A stretch of DNA of 64,000 bases from JAIRVZ01 sp031553415 (GCA_031553415.1 JAVBLO010000007.1:62001-126000); one strand, 5' to 3'; shown: positions 26,880 to 36,942, counted from the stretch's first letter. A program made the numbers and translations. Notes: generated from the sequence alone by a model not told the origin.

Positions 26880-28469
26880 ATGCAAAAGCTCTTATCATTA
26901 TTATGCCTCTTAGGCCTTTTCTGTTTTTACTCGTGTAGTGATTCCGATAATTCTGACGATAAGGAAACCGGAGAACCTCAACTGGTTGTTGCTTACGAAG
27001 ATGGAACATTCTTTTTGGATTGGTCGGGTTTCGTAAATAAGCAGGCAGATGACTATGCAGTATATTTTAGTGGAGATCCTATAGATGCGTCTACATCTCC
27101 TTATACGACTACTGATGCGGAAACTCAGTTTGTACTTATTACCGGAAATTTCGAAATAACCAGGACATATTATTTCAAAGTTTGTTTGTCGAAAAATGCA
27201 AATGCCTCTGCCTCTTCAACTTTTGTGGTAACCCCTGAAATGGCCGGATCGAATAATTTCAAAGTAGTGATGGAAGATGGTAAAGCTCAAATCTATAAAA
27301 ATGGCGAACCTTTTTTTATACAAGGTATCGGTGGGATGACTCAGATGTCGCGTGCCGCTTCTTATGGAGCCAATGCATTCCGTACATGGGATGCGAGTGT
27401 TGCCGGAACCACCAAGGAATTGAATGAAGCCAAGGCCAATAATATGTACCTGATGATGGGTATATGGTTGTCACAAAACAATAGTGATTATAATAACGAA
27501 ACATATAAAAACAACCAGCGGAATAAGATAAACCAATTGTTGAAAGCATTCAAAAATAATCCCAACCTGATGATTTGGGCGCTTGGAAACGAAACCAATA
27601 GCGGAGCAGATACAAAAGTGGCCTGGGAATTTATCAATGAATTGGCTGGAATAATCAAAGAGCAAGATCCGAACCACCCTGTAGCTACTGTAATTTCCCA
27701 TTCTTCCGGGGCATTGAACAACATTGCCAGATATGCACCGAATATCGACATAGTAGGCTTGAATACTTATGGTGGAATTTATGCCATGAAAAATATGTTT
27801 GCCAATTCCTTGTATCAGGGACCATATATGGTTTCGGAATGGGGACCCAACGGCTTCTGGGAAAACTGGAACACTTCATGGGGAGCCCCTGTAGAACCTA
27901 CCAGTGAAGAGAAAAGGGTGGAATATGAAAAACGTTATACTGATTTCATTTTAAACAATGACAGAAGTGTAGGTTCTTTTGTCTTCTTATGGGGACAAAA
28001 AGAAGAACGTACACCAACCTGGTTCAGCATGTTTGTTGAAAGTGGCGTGTCGGGATTACCATTGAACGGGGAAGCTTGCCCGACTATAGAAACGATGGAA
28101 AAATTGTGGACAAACTCAGAACCGAAAGAAAGAGCGCCTATTGTTGATGGAATCACATTGAATGGAAATAGTGTTAATAATACCGAGAAATTTAGTGCAG
28201 GAGCTTTGGTTCAAGCAGTTGTAAATGCTTCTGATCCTCGTGGTTATAACCTGACTTATCATTGGGAAATCCTTAAAGAAGCAACCGTGTTAGGAAATGG
28301 AGGCTCTTATGAACCACGTCCCGACAGGGTAGGAGAGGTAATTACCGGTTATTCTAATGAACAGGATATAGTAGCTCCTTCTTCCACAGGAAATTATCGT
28401 TTATATGTATACGTATTAAATGGCCGTGGAATGGTTGGTACTTCCAATATTCCTTTTCAAGTTCAATAA
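26880..28469 (+). CDS. Clan GH-A glycoside hydrolase lipoprotein, paralogue of the 8905 gene
   Basis: A 529-residue surface lipoprotein (lipid Cys19, FYSCSDSDNSDD, an acidic surface-export stretch). Residues about 30-115 are fnIII-like. The catalytic barrel then repeats the motifs of the 450-residue enzyme at 8905: EPFFIQGIGGMTQ, YGANAFRTWDAS, acid/base in WALGNETNSG, nucleophile in VSEWGPNGFW, and shared SWGAPVEPTSEEKRVEYEKR. A C-terminal sandwich carries EPRPDRVGEVITG. Visual identity in the core is high, so a duplication inside the locus is likely, one copy secreted freely and the other lipid-anchored with an extra N-terminal domain. The start at 26880 is chosen for its signal; ATG 26817 would precede it without sense. 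Confidence 0.77.
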   Translation: MQKLLSLLCLLGLFCFYSCSDSDNSDDKETGEPQLVVAYEDGTFFLDWSGFVNKQADDYAVYFSGDPIDASTSPYTTTDAETQFVLITGNFEITRTYYFKVCLSKNANASASSTFVVTPEMAGSNNFKVVMEDGKAQIYKNGEPFFIQGIGGMTQMSRAASYGANAFRTWDASVAGTTKELNEAKANNMYLMMGIWLSQNNSDYNNETYKNNQRNKINQLLKAFKNNPNLMIWALGNETNSGADTKVAWEFINELAGIIKEQDPNHPVATVISHSSGALNNIARYAPNIDIVGLNTYGGIYAMKNMFANSLYQGPYMVSEWGPNGFWENWNTSWGAPVEPTSEEKRVEYEKRYTDFILNNDRSVGSFVFLWGQKEERTPTWFSMFVESGVSGLPLNGEACPTIETMEKLWTNSEPKERAPIVDGITLNGNSVNNTEKFSAGALVQAVVNASDPRGYNLTYHWEILKEATVLGNGGSYEPRPDRVGEVITGYSNEQDIVAPSSTGNYRLYVYVLNGRGMVGTSNIPFQVQ

Positions 28470-28539
28470 TGTATAAAGAAGTGGATATATGAAAGGTTGT
28501 CTGAGGGTTGTCCTGGAGCCACTATATTGGCACCCCTCA

Positions 28540-28663
28540 CGCTACTAAGGAAGCGATGCCTTCGCTACTAAGGAAGCGATGCTCTCGCTACTAAGGAAGC
28601 GTGACCGTCGCCTCCTTGAAGCGAAGCCGTCGCTTCCTTGAAGCGTTGTATTTGCTTCCTTTG
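28540..28663. repeat. Tandem 22-23 bp hairpin repeats
   Basis: Six consecutive units begin at 28540, 28563, 28586, 28609, 28631 and about 28653. The first three read CGCTACTAAGGAAGCG plus a variable 7-base tail; the fourth and fifth have the form CGCTTCCTTGAAGCG, a 6-bp perfect stem with a 3-base loop. The core is nearly self-complementary. The array fills the gap between the GH-A paralogue and GH81 genes. It is not a CRISPR: units abut with no spacers of constant length. Confidence 0.75.
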
Positions 28664-28696
28664 ATTCCATGTTAAAAATAAATAATCCGTTAGTCT

Positions 28697-31600
28697 ATGA
28701 ATAAAATATCATTGTTTTGTATCTTGTGTTATTTTCTGACAAGTGTTTCCTTATCTGCTCAACAAGCCATACAAGTAGGAAAAGGTAGTTATGCCGAATA
28801 TCCTGCCGATTCAGTTGCTTATGAAGATGGTTATTTTGCCCCACCATATAGTTGGTTTCAACAGGCCTGGCCGGATTTAAATCTTCATGATAATGCCCGT
28901 AATAAACCTTTGCCTACCAATGATTGGTGGACTGAATTCATTTTCAGGGGATTGAGTAATGTGCAGCCTAAAATTGGAAAATCTCCTGTTACGGTCAAAA
29001 AAGATGGCAACCGTTTCGGATGCGAAGCCTGGGCTTATCCCCACATGGTAACTGCCAGTGCCGAAGGATTTAACGTATTCTTCCCGAAAGGTTTTTCCGG
29101 AGGAGGAATGGTTAAAGGTAATCCATTGAAAATCAATGCGACATCGGTATTACAGGCCAATGACGAAAATATTCTTTTTACCGATTTTGAAACACCTACA
29201 TGGCCAACAGGATGGACTGTTTCAAATAACAACAAGAATATTCCCGGGCCAATGGCGACATCTGAAATTACTCAATCACCGAAGCCAAACGGATATGTTG
29301 GAGACCGGTTTGTGAATACATATAAAGAAAATGATGCTAAGTTGACATTGATTTCTCCGAAATTCACTATAGAAAAAGATTATATCCGTTTATATGCCGG
29401 AGGTGGAAACTATCCGGATGCAGCATACGTGGGTTTATTTATTAATGGACAAAAAGTTAGAAATGCTACGGGAGAAAATAGCGGTAACTTGAAACAGCAC
29501 ACTTGGGATGTGACAGAGTATAAAGGGCAGCAAGCTGAAATCCGCATTGTGGATGATACCAGCTCAGGCTGGGGCTTTATCATGTGTGATAATATGATAT
29601 TTACTAACAGCGAGTTCGGAGGAGCAGGTTATACGCCTGATTTCCATACAACTGCTGCTAAGGTATATGACTGGTCAGACCTTGGGTTTACTTTGAGAAG
29701 TGAAGATGCGGGAAAATATATGGATGCTACTATTATCCATGGAGTTCCGTTTGTATATGTCGAATTGAAAGACTTGTATCCGATTTTGGTTCCGGGAAAT
29801 ACTGCTTCCGTTTATAATGCAAGCGGACAGAAAATTACCGAGTTCCCGGCTTCAGTTAGTGTTTTTACTATCGAATATGATGACAAAGTATATGGTATTC
29901 ATGCCCCGGAAGGAAGTAGGGTACACCAATCCAAAGGTGGGGATTTCCAGCTGGAAACTCCTGCCGGTAAAAGATATGTGGTTGTTTCTGCGCTTCCCGA
30001 CAGAACCTTTTTGGCGACTTACGACCAATATGCAAGGAATAAACCGGGTGATATCCGTTTCGAATATGAATACAAAGTTTCGGAAGGAAAAATAGTCACT
30101 ACTTTTGATATGGATGCGAAAAATTTAGACACCGGCGCTTTCGGCCAGCAGGTTTTAATGTGTTTTCTTCCACATCATTACCGGACAACGGCTAAGAATT
30201 TTAACTTCATAACCGGTGCGGATTATCAAATGTTCAGGGGATTACTGCATACAGGTGTTGCCCAAACATTTACCCTCGCTTACAACTTTGGAGGTATGCC
30301 TCCTTATCTGCCCGAACCATTGGATATGTCGCAGGAAAGGAAAGAAATGTTGAGTTCGTTGCTGACTTATTCTTCGACACACTTCGGTCGTAACGGAAAT
30401 TCTTATGCCAAAGGACTTGGAGAGCAAACAACCATGATGTTGATGGCCAAATCTTTAGACCATTCAGGATTTGATTTATTCAGAAACGGATTGAAAACTG
30501 AATTTGCCGATTGGTTAACATACGATGCCTCTGAACAATCAAAGAAATCGTATTATTTTGCCAGATATCCGAATTATGGCGCTTTGATAGGTTTCCCTCC
30601 CGGATATGGTTCGCAGGGATTCAATGACCTTCATTTCCATAATGGATATTTCATCGCAGGCGCTGCACGTCTGATGATGGTTGATAAAGAATTCAAAAAA
30701 GATTATGCCGGAATTGTTAAGCTGGTGGCCAAAACGTATGCCAACTGGGAGCATTATAAAGGCGTTGATAATAATACGGCTGATTACCAGCCTTTCCTTC
30801 GTACTTTTGATCCTTATCTCGGGCATTCTTTTGCCGGAGGAACAGGAGATGGCGGAGGAAATAATCAGGAATCTACTTCCGAAGCAATCAACTCATGGTT
30901 TGGTATTTACATGTTAGGTGTCGAACTGAATGATAAATCCATTATCGATTGCGGAGCTATGGGATATTTGCTTGAAAATATTTCCGCAGGAGAATATTGG
31001 CTCAATATGTATAAAGAAAATTTCCCCTCAACTTATGCACACGATTATGTTGGTATTTTAAGAACCGACAACCTGGCATGGGCGACTTATTTTGCGGGCG
31101 ACCCGGCTTGGGTACTTGGCATTCAGGCTTGTCCGGTTGATTTCTATTACAGGGATTTCTTTGTGAATCCTGAACGGATGAAAGAAATCAATACTGCCAT
31201 GTTTCACGACAGGACTACTTTTATTTATGATGGAAACCCGATGCATACCAATGATGATCCTTATGACAATATCAAAACAATGGGACCATATCTGGGAGGT
31301 TACCACCTGAATATAATGAATTTCATCGATCCTGTAAATGCAGCCCAATGGGTAGATGATTTTTGCAGGCTTCCGGATTCTGAAGGGAAAAATTGGAGAG
31401 AACATTTAAATACGACTACAAATTACTATATGAGTAACGCTATGATTACTTATGGTAATCCGGCTCCTGGTTATCATACAAGTATTCCTTCAGGTGCTGT
31501 ATATGTAAATGATAAAGGTGAACTGACTTATTTATTGTATAATCCTTCAAGCGAAGATGTAGATGTTGATATCTATAAAAATGAATCAAAAATTGAAACT

Positions 31601-33235
31601 ATCAGGGTGGCTGCCGGTAAATACTACAATTCCAGGATAACCGGAGGCAGTAAACCGTCAGTTGCCATTACAACCTATAATAATGATGATAAAATGGCTT
31701 TGAAAAAAGAAGTCAAAATACAAGCTACTGCTACGGATAAAGACGGCAGTGTGTTATGGGTTGATTTTTATTTCGATAATAAGCTGATTGGTACGGCTTA
31801 TGCTGAACCTTATGAAATTTCTTTTGCTCCGGCAGAATCCGGTGTAAAAGAATTGAAAGCGATTGCTACAGATAATGAAGGACTTAAAAGTGACCCGGCT
31901 ATAGTGAACATAGAAGTACTTACTGTAGAACAAACTCCGTTCAAAGGTACTCCATGGAATGTTCCTCAGGAAACAATTTATGCCGTACAGTTTGATGAAG
32001 GCGGTCCCGAAGTTGCCTGCCATGACAATGAAATTGCCATGCAGGGCGGAACTAATTACAGACCGGGAACCGGCGTTGAAACGGAAGGGACTTCTAATAT
32101 TCCTACCAGTAACATCGGTTGGACAAATACCGGTGAATGGTTTGAATATACTATAAATGTTCAGGCGGATGGTATATATGCCATGAATGCTAATTTAGGC
32201 TCAAATGGCGGAGGAGCATTGAGAATATTAATTGATGGAGTAGATATGACTGGTTCGGTTACAGTTCCTAAAGGATCCGGATGGACACGGTTTGATATGT
32301 TTGTCGCCAATATTCCTTTGAAACAAGGCAAACACATCATGCGTGTAATGATTGATAAAACCGGAGCCAACCTCTGTTCTTTCAAGTTTACTGTTACAGC
32401 GGGAGCAATGCCTTCGGAAGTCGATGCCGGTAATGATATGGTAATTTTGTATCCCGAATCTTCCGTTACATTGAATGCAATAGCTAAAACTTATGGAATG
32501 GCCACTGTAACCCAATACGAATGGACACAGGTTGATTCCAATTTACCGGTTACGATTGCATCTCCAAATCAGACTTCTACTGTGGTTTCAAACATGAAGT
32601 CAGGCACTTATGTGTTTGAAGTGAAAATAACAGACAGTAATGGCGCCTCAGCGAGTGATAAAATCGCAGTTTGTGTGAAACCCGCCAATTTTGCCCCGAT
32701 AGCTAATCCTGGCAATAACCGGACAGTAGATGCGGGCGATGGGTTGTTATTAGACGGAAGCGCTTCCATAGATACGGACGGAACTATTGTCAAATATGAA
32801 TGGAAACAGATCGATTCTAATAATCCGGTTATAATCAATCAGAATGTAAATACAAATCCAACAGCAAGTGTAACAGGACTTGAACCCGGCAACCTGTATA
32901 TTTTCGAGTTAACGGTTACTGATAATGAGGGGGCAACCGGTTCGGCTAATGTCCGCATATTTGCCAATGAAGCAAGTGGAGTTAAAGAAGTTCATACCCC
33001 GGAAATAATTATATATCCTAATCCGTTTGCAGACAATTTGATTGTTCAAACCGGAGAAAAAGACAAAGTGTCTAAAGTAAGGTTGTTCTCGATAGCTGGA
33101 AATGTTGTTTTGGAAGAAAAGATACAAGATGAATCTTTCATTCATCTGAATACCTCTGCATTACAACCTGGATATTATATATTGTCGGTTGTTTCGGATA
33201 ATGGTGTTATTTCCCGGAGAGTAATAAAACGGTAA
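28697..33235 (+). CDS. Multidomain GH81 endo-beta-1,3-glucanase, T9SS-exported
   Basis: A 1512-residue exported enzyme. Signal peptide 1-21. GH81 catalytic region about 60-960, with LPTNDWWTEFIFRGLSN near the start, YGSQGFNDLHFHNGYFIAGA, and the catalytic block RTFDPYLGHSFAGG (Asp705) and NNQESTSEAINSW (Glu725, Glu729). Residues about 160-304 (DFETPTWPTGWTVSNNN to IFTNSEF) interrupt the N-terminal GH81 sandwich and look like an inserted MAM/CBM-like sandwich. After the catalytic part come a bacterial Ig-like domain (985-1075), CBM6 (1098-1235; GWTNTGEWFEYTINVQADG), two PKD domains (1239-1330, 1332-1426) and a T9SS type-A sorting domain (1434-1512). GH81 cuts beta-1,3-glucan internally, so this is the main depolymerase of the locus. 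Confidence 0.93.
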   Translation: MNKISLFCILCYFLTSVSLSAQQAIQVGKGSYAEYPADSVAYEDGYFAPPYSWFQQAWPDLNLHDNARNKPLPTNDWWTEFIFRGLSNVQPKIGKSPVTVKKDGNRFGCEAWAYPHMVTASAEGFNVFFPKGFSGGGMVKGNPLKINATSVLQANDENILFTDFETPTWPTGWTVSNNNKNIPGPMATSEITQSPKPNGYVGDRFVNTYKENDAKLTLISPKFTIEKDYIRLYAGGGNYPDAAYVGLFINGQKVRNATGENSGNLKQHTWDVTEYKGQQAEIRIVDDTSSGWGFIMCDNMIFTNSEFGGAGYTPDFHTTAAKVYDWSDLGFTLRSEDAGKYMDATIIHGVPFVYVELKDLYPILVPGNTASVYNASGQKITEFPASVSVFTIEYDDKVYGIHAPEGSRVHQSKGGDFQLETPAGKRYVVVSALPDRTFLATYDQYARNKPGDIRFEYEYKVSEGKIVTTFDMDAKNLDTGAFGQQVLMCFLPHHYRTTAKNFNFITGADYQMFRGLLHTGVAQTFTLAYNFGGMPPYLPEPLDMSQERKEMLSSLLTYSSTHFGRNGNSYAKGLGEQTTMMLMAKSLDHSGFDLFRNGLKTEFADWLTYDASEQSKKSYYFARYPNYGALIGFPPGYGSQGFNDLHFHNGYFIAGAARLMMVDKEFKKDYAGIVKLVAKTYANWEHYKGVDNNTADYQPFLRTFDPYLGHSFAGGTGDGGGNNQESTSEAINSWFGIYMLGVELNDKSIIDCGAMGYLLENISAGEYWLNMYKENFPSTYAHDYVGILRTDNLAWATYFAGDPAWVLGIQACPVDFYYRDFFVNPERMKEINTAMFHDRTTFIYDGNPMHTNDDPYDNIKTMGPYLGGYHLNIMNFIDPVNAAQWVDDFCRLPDSEGKNWREHLNTTTNYYMSNAMITYGNPAPGYHTSIPSGAVYVNDKGELTYLLYNPSSEDVDVDIYKNESKIETIRVAAGKYYNSRITGGSKPSVAITTYNNDDKMALKKEVKIQATATDKDGSVLWVDFYFDNKLIGTAYAEPYEISFAPAESGVKELKAIATDNEGLKSDPAIVNIEVLTVEQTPFKGTPWNVPQETIYAVQFDEGGPEVACHDNEIAMQGGTNYRPGTGVETEGTSNIPTSNIGWTNTGEWFEYTINVQADGIYAMNANLGSNGGGALRILIDGVDMTGSVTVPKGSGWTRFDMFVANIPLKQGKHIMRVMIDKTGANLCSFKFTVTAGAMPSEVDAGNDMVILYPESSVTLNAIAKTYGMATVTQYEWTQVDSNLPVTIASPNQTSTVVSNMKSGTYVFEVKITDSNGASASDKIAVCVKPANFAPIANPGNNRTVDAGDGLLLDGSASIDTDGTIVKYEWKQIDSNNPVIINQNVNTNPTASVTGLEPGNLYIFELTVTDNEGATGSANVRIFANEASGVKEVHTPEIIIYPNPFADNLIVQTGEKDKVSKVRLFSIAGNVVLEEKIQDESFIHLNTSALQPGYYILSVVSDNGVISRRVIKR

Positions 33236-33292
33236 AAATGCAAAATAGTTCAAATAGAGCCCTATTTAAAATAAAACATAACATCAAACATC

Positions 33293-36200
33293 ATGAATAA
33301 AAAAATAACACTTTTCTTAACGGCAATCATTTGTTTCTGCCAACTTTCTTTCTCACAAACACTGGTGAGCCAGGGAAAAGAGGCTTGGGCTTCTTCCATT
33401 AATGGAAATGGTGTTGCTGCTTCTTATGGTAATGATGGTAAATCCAACACCCGTTGGGAAAGCAAGCACAAAATAGATCCACAATGGTGGGCAGTTGATT
33501 TAGGAAAGGAATATCATATTTTCCGGATGGAAATTGATTGGGAAAATGCTTGTGCAAAAGATTATACCATACAAATATCGAACGATAAAAGTTTTGCTGC
33601 TTTTACAGAAATCGGTAGTCTTACCAATGCCCGGTCAGGTAATCATACAGATATTATACCGACTGATATAAATGTGAAAGGACGGTATTTAAGAGTGCAT
33701 GGAACATCCCGTAATATGGATTACGGATATTCATTTTATGAATGCCGGGTATATGGGGATACCGGATTGACAGTTGTGCCTGTTGTTTTTGATGTGCCTT
33801 ATGTTCAATACTTGAAAGTGAGTCTTTCACCTGCCGATCTGGAAGGAAAAAAAGAATTAATCATACAGAATAAAGATGAAATTGTAAATCTGAACTTTAA
33901 TGAAGGAAGCGCCCTGAAAATGGATTTACTTGATTTCCGTGGAGATTTCACTATCGATTTCTGGTCGTTGAAAGAAGGTTCAACAACAGACACCATCAAG
34001 GGGATTCCTTTGAACCTGACGGTTTACAAAGATATGGTGATTAATGTGAAATTGACTCCTAAAATTACTTTCGGTAATCAAGCTCCTGTAGCCGATGCCG
34101 GCCCGGATGTCACCTTATATGCTCCTCAAAGTATGGTAGAATTGGATGGTTCCAGAAGCCAGGATAGGGATGGGGAAATTGTGAGTTACAGATGGACACA
34201 GGTGAGTGGCCCTGTTCAGGCGACAATAGTTTCTCCCAATACTCCTGAAACTGAAGTTCAGGGTCTGACGCAGTTGGGTGATTACAAATTCAGGCTGACA
34301 GTCGTTGATAATGAAATGGCTATGGGAACAGATGATATAGTAGTTTCCGTATTGCCTCCCGAACAAGTGGACTTTAATTTGTTGTTACCCGCGAATAAAG
34401 TGATGGTTACGGATACACGCAAACCGACATTTACCTGGGAAGCAAGCCCGGATGCGACCAAATATGAAATATTTGTCAATATTACAAGGAATGATTACGA
34501 ATGGCATACAGCAGGAAATCTCCTTGACAGGTATACAAAAGTAGGAGAATCAGCTACCAACTCTTTTACAATGAATATTGATCTGGTCGATCGTTGGACT
34601 TATAAATGGTATGTGATAGCAACAACTGCTTCGGGAATGAAATATTCCAATAAACAACAGTTTGGATTATATATTCCTGTGATGGAAACTGAAAATGATG
34701 GTATCAACATCGTGAATGGTTGCCGTGACATGAATAAAAACGGAACGGTTGAACCATTCGAAGACTGGCATCTGACTCCCGAAGAACGTCTGGCCGATTT
34801 GATGGGACGACTGATAACTGAAGAAAAAATTTCCCAATTGTTCTACGGTGGTAACGATAATCCTTTGGATGGTTTTGCTTTTTCTTATGGCGTTGAAGGC
34901 GGAATGAGAACAACCCAGTATGCAGCATCCAAAACCCGTATGGGAATTCCTATCGCATATCTCGGAGATAAAATGCATGGATGGAAAACTATCTATCCTA
35001 CACAATTGGGTCTGGCGGCTACCCGGGATATGGATTTGGTATATCAATGTGGTAACTTGCATCGTATTGAGCAAAAATCTTTCGGGTTTACAGGAACGTT
35101 AGCTCCTTTGGCTGAAGTAAGTACGAAAGTTCTTTATCCCCGTATACAGGAAGGCGCCGGAGAAAATGCAGATGAAGTAGCTGCAAGTGTCCGCGCTATT
35201 GTTTGTGGAATGCAGGGTGGACCGGAAATCAATCCTCATTCTATGATGATTACCGTAAAACACTGGCCAAGCCAGGGTGCAGGAGGAGAAGGTCCTACAC
35301 AATATGACGAAGTAACCATCAAATACCACATGAAACCCTGGTATGCCACTGTGGATGCCAATGCTGCTTCCGTAATGCCTGGTTATAGCTCTTCTCCTTT
35401 CCTTGATCCTAGTGGGAAAGGGGCAAATTCAAGCAAGAAAATCATTGATTATCTGAGAAATGAAATCAAATTCAAAGGATTTATTGTAACTGATTGGCTG
35501 GGAGCCACCACTAATCAGTCTGTAGAAAGTATAGGAGCCGGTATTGATGTATTGGGAGGAGCGCCGTCATCACCGACTAATTTTGACGAATTAATTGCTG
35601 CCGTTGGAATGGAACGTATCAATGAGGCTGCGGCGAGAGTGTTGGATGCCAAAATCCGCTTGGGAATGTTTGAAAATCCGTATGGCGATCCTACTTGTAA
35701 ATGGAATAATGCAGAACATCATCCGGTTGTATTGAATGTGGCGCGCAGATCTGTTACATTATTGAAAAACGATAATCTATTGCCCTTGAAATTGGATATC
35801 AATGACGAAATTGTCGTAGGTGGACCCCGTGCAACATGGAACGGACAAAACAACGACCCCAATGTAATATGGCAGTCTATTTATTATGATAACAAGCAAG
35901 CGAAGACCTACTTGCAGGCCATTACTGAAAGAGCTGCCAAAGATGGAATCAAAGTATATCAGGATAATAGCGCTAATCCTAAAGTAGCTGTTGTTGTGAT
36001 TGGAGAAGAATCTTACACGCACGGCACGCAATGGGCGGATAAAAATCCGAACATACCGGAAGAACAATTAGCCGTGATTAGGAATTTCCATGAGGCCGGA
36101 GTGAAAGTGGTTACAGTAGTTATTTTACCGCGTCCTTACGTGCTGACTCCTGTTGTGGAAATGTCGGATGCTATTTTAGCGGTTTACCGTGGTGGAAATG

Positions 36201-36730
36201 GTATCGGTCAGGCTACAGCCGAATGTATTTTCGGAGATTTTGCTCCTACAGGAAAGTTGCCGTTCCAGATGCCCCGTTCGCAAGATCAGGTGGGAACTGA
36301 TAATACCAAAAACCAGATAGAAAAATGGGAATTGCCTTATGATATCGGAGCTACAGATTCGGAAAGAGCTATGATTCGTAATTATATAGCCCAGGATTTG
36401 CCTGTACCTCCTGTTTTTGGCGATCCTCTTTTTCAATATGGTCATGGAATCCAGAATTTCGGACAACCATTGGGTATTACTTCTACCAAAACAATTAAAA
36501 ATATATTGGTTTATCCGAATCCGTTCAAAGACGAATTTACCGTTGATTTACAGGGTGTGGATGGTGTTGAATCTCTTAAAATCATGAATGTAACCGGAAA
36601 AATAGTGGCAGTTAAAACTGTTGAGTCAGAATTTGTCAGGTTTGCAATATCTGATTGTCAGCCAGGTATGTATTTCCTTGTTGCTGTTGGTAATGATAGC
36701 GTTAAGACTGTAAAAATAATAAAGAGATAA
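33293..36730 (+). CDS. Multidomain GH3 glycosidase, T9SS-exported
   Basis: A 1145-residue exported GH3 protein. Order: signal peptide (1-21); F5/8 type C discoidin-like domain (25-155; NTRWESKHKIDPQWWAVDLG); a beta-rich region (165-262); PKD (265-352; ADAGPDVTLYAPQSMVELDG); fnIII-like (358-465; PTFTWEASPDATKYEIFV); GH3 catalytic domains (about 480-1055; RMGIPIAYLGDKMHGWKT, nucleophile Asp734 in GFIVTDWLGATTNQ, RRSVTLLKNDNLLPL, PTGKLPFQMPRSQDQVG); T9SS sorting domain (1070-1145; GVESLKIMNVTGKIVA). The missing C-terminal fnIII domain of BglX-type enzymes and the N-terminal accessory domains set it apart from the GH3 at 17934. Probably an exported exo-beta-glucosidase or glucanase working beside GH81. 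It begins 57 bp after GH81, likely one operon. Confidence 0.92.
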   Translation: MNKKITLFLTAIICFCQLSFSQTLVSQGKEAWASSINGNGVAASYGNDGKSNTRWESKHKIDPQWWAVDLGKEYHIFRMEIDWENACAKDYTIQISNDKSFAAFTEIGSLTNARSGNHTDIIPTDINVKGRYLRVHGTSRNMDYGYSFYECRVYGDTGLTVVPVVFDVPYVQYLKVSLSPADLEGKKELIIQNKDEIVNLNFNEGSALKMDLLDFRGDFTIDFWSLKEGSTTDTIKGIPLNLTVYKDMVINVKLTPKITFGNQAPVADAGPDVTLYAPQSMVELDGSRSQDRDGEIVSYRWTQVSGPVQATIVSPNTPETEVQGLTQLGDYKFRLTVVDNEMAMGTDDIVVSVLPPEQVDFNLLLPANKVMVTDTRKPTFTWEASPDATKYEIFVNITRNDYEWHTAGNLLDRYTKVGESATNSFTMNIDLVDRWTYKWYVIATTASGMKYSNKQQFGLYIPVMETENDGINIVNGCRDMNKNGTVEPFEDWHLTPEERLADLMGRLITEEKISQLFYGGNDNPLDGFAFSYGVEGGMRTTQYAASKTRMGIPIAYLGDKMHGWKTIYPTQLGLAATRDMDLVYQCGNLHRIEQKSFGFTGTLAPLAEVSTKVLYPRIQEGAGENADEVAASVRAIVCGMQGGPEINPHSMMITVKHWPSQGAGGEGPTQYDEVTIKYHMKPWYATVDANAASVMPGYSSSPFLDPSGKGANSSKKIIDYLRNEIKFKGFIVTDWLGATTNQSVESIGAGIDVLGGAPSSPTNFDELIAAVGMERINEAAARVLDAKIRLGMFENPYGDPTCKWNNAEHHPVVLNVARRSVTLLKNDNLLPLKLDINDEIVVGGPRATWNGQNNDPNVIWQSIYYDNKQAKTYLQAITERAAKDGIKVYQDNSANPKVAVVVIGEESYTHGTQWADKNPNIPEEQLAVIRNFHEAGVKVVTVVILPRPYVLTPVVEMSDAILAVYRGGNGIGQATAECIFGDFAPTGKLPFQMPRSQDQVGTDNTKNQIEKWELPYDIGATDSERAMIRNYIAQDLPVPPVFGDPLFQYGHGIQNFGQPLGITSTKTIKNILVYPNPFKDEFTVDLQGVDGVESLKIMNVTGKIVAVKTVESEFVRFAISDCQPGMYFLVAVGNDSVKTVKIIKR

Positions 36731-36886
36731 TAGTTTATAATATAATAGAAAATCCAGAGGCATTAGTGCTGGCTTGCATATTTAAAGGATCACCCAATGG
36801 GGCAAAGCCTTCAAAAAAATACAATAACCTGAAATTTTAGCAAAAATTCATTTCGGAATTCGTGGTTTTTCTTTGTAAAGTTTGTT

Positions 36887-36894
36887 TATATTTG
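36887..36894 (+). promoter_or_regulatory. Probable -7 box of the transketolase promoter
   Basis: TATATTTG fits TAnnTTTG, 48 bp upstream of the transketolase start. No TTTG stands at the ideal 19-bp distance; a T-run (GGTTTTTC, 36864 onward) is the nearest. The rest of the 36731-36942 gap is A/T-rich and shows nothing else. Confidence 0.4.
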
Positions 36895-36942
36895 CATTCA
36901 AATTGTACATTCTTTATCAATAAAAACTCTAAATAATCCGTT

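Noticed and set aside
28540..28663. CRISPR array
   Set aside because: Repeats abut each other, the unit itself varies, there are no unique spacers of about 30 bp, and no cas genes are nearby.
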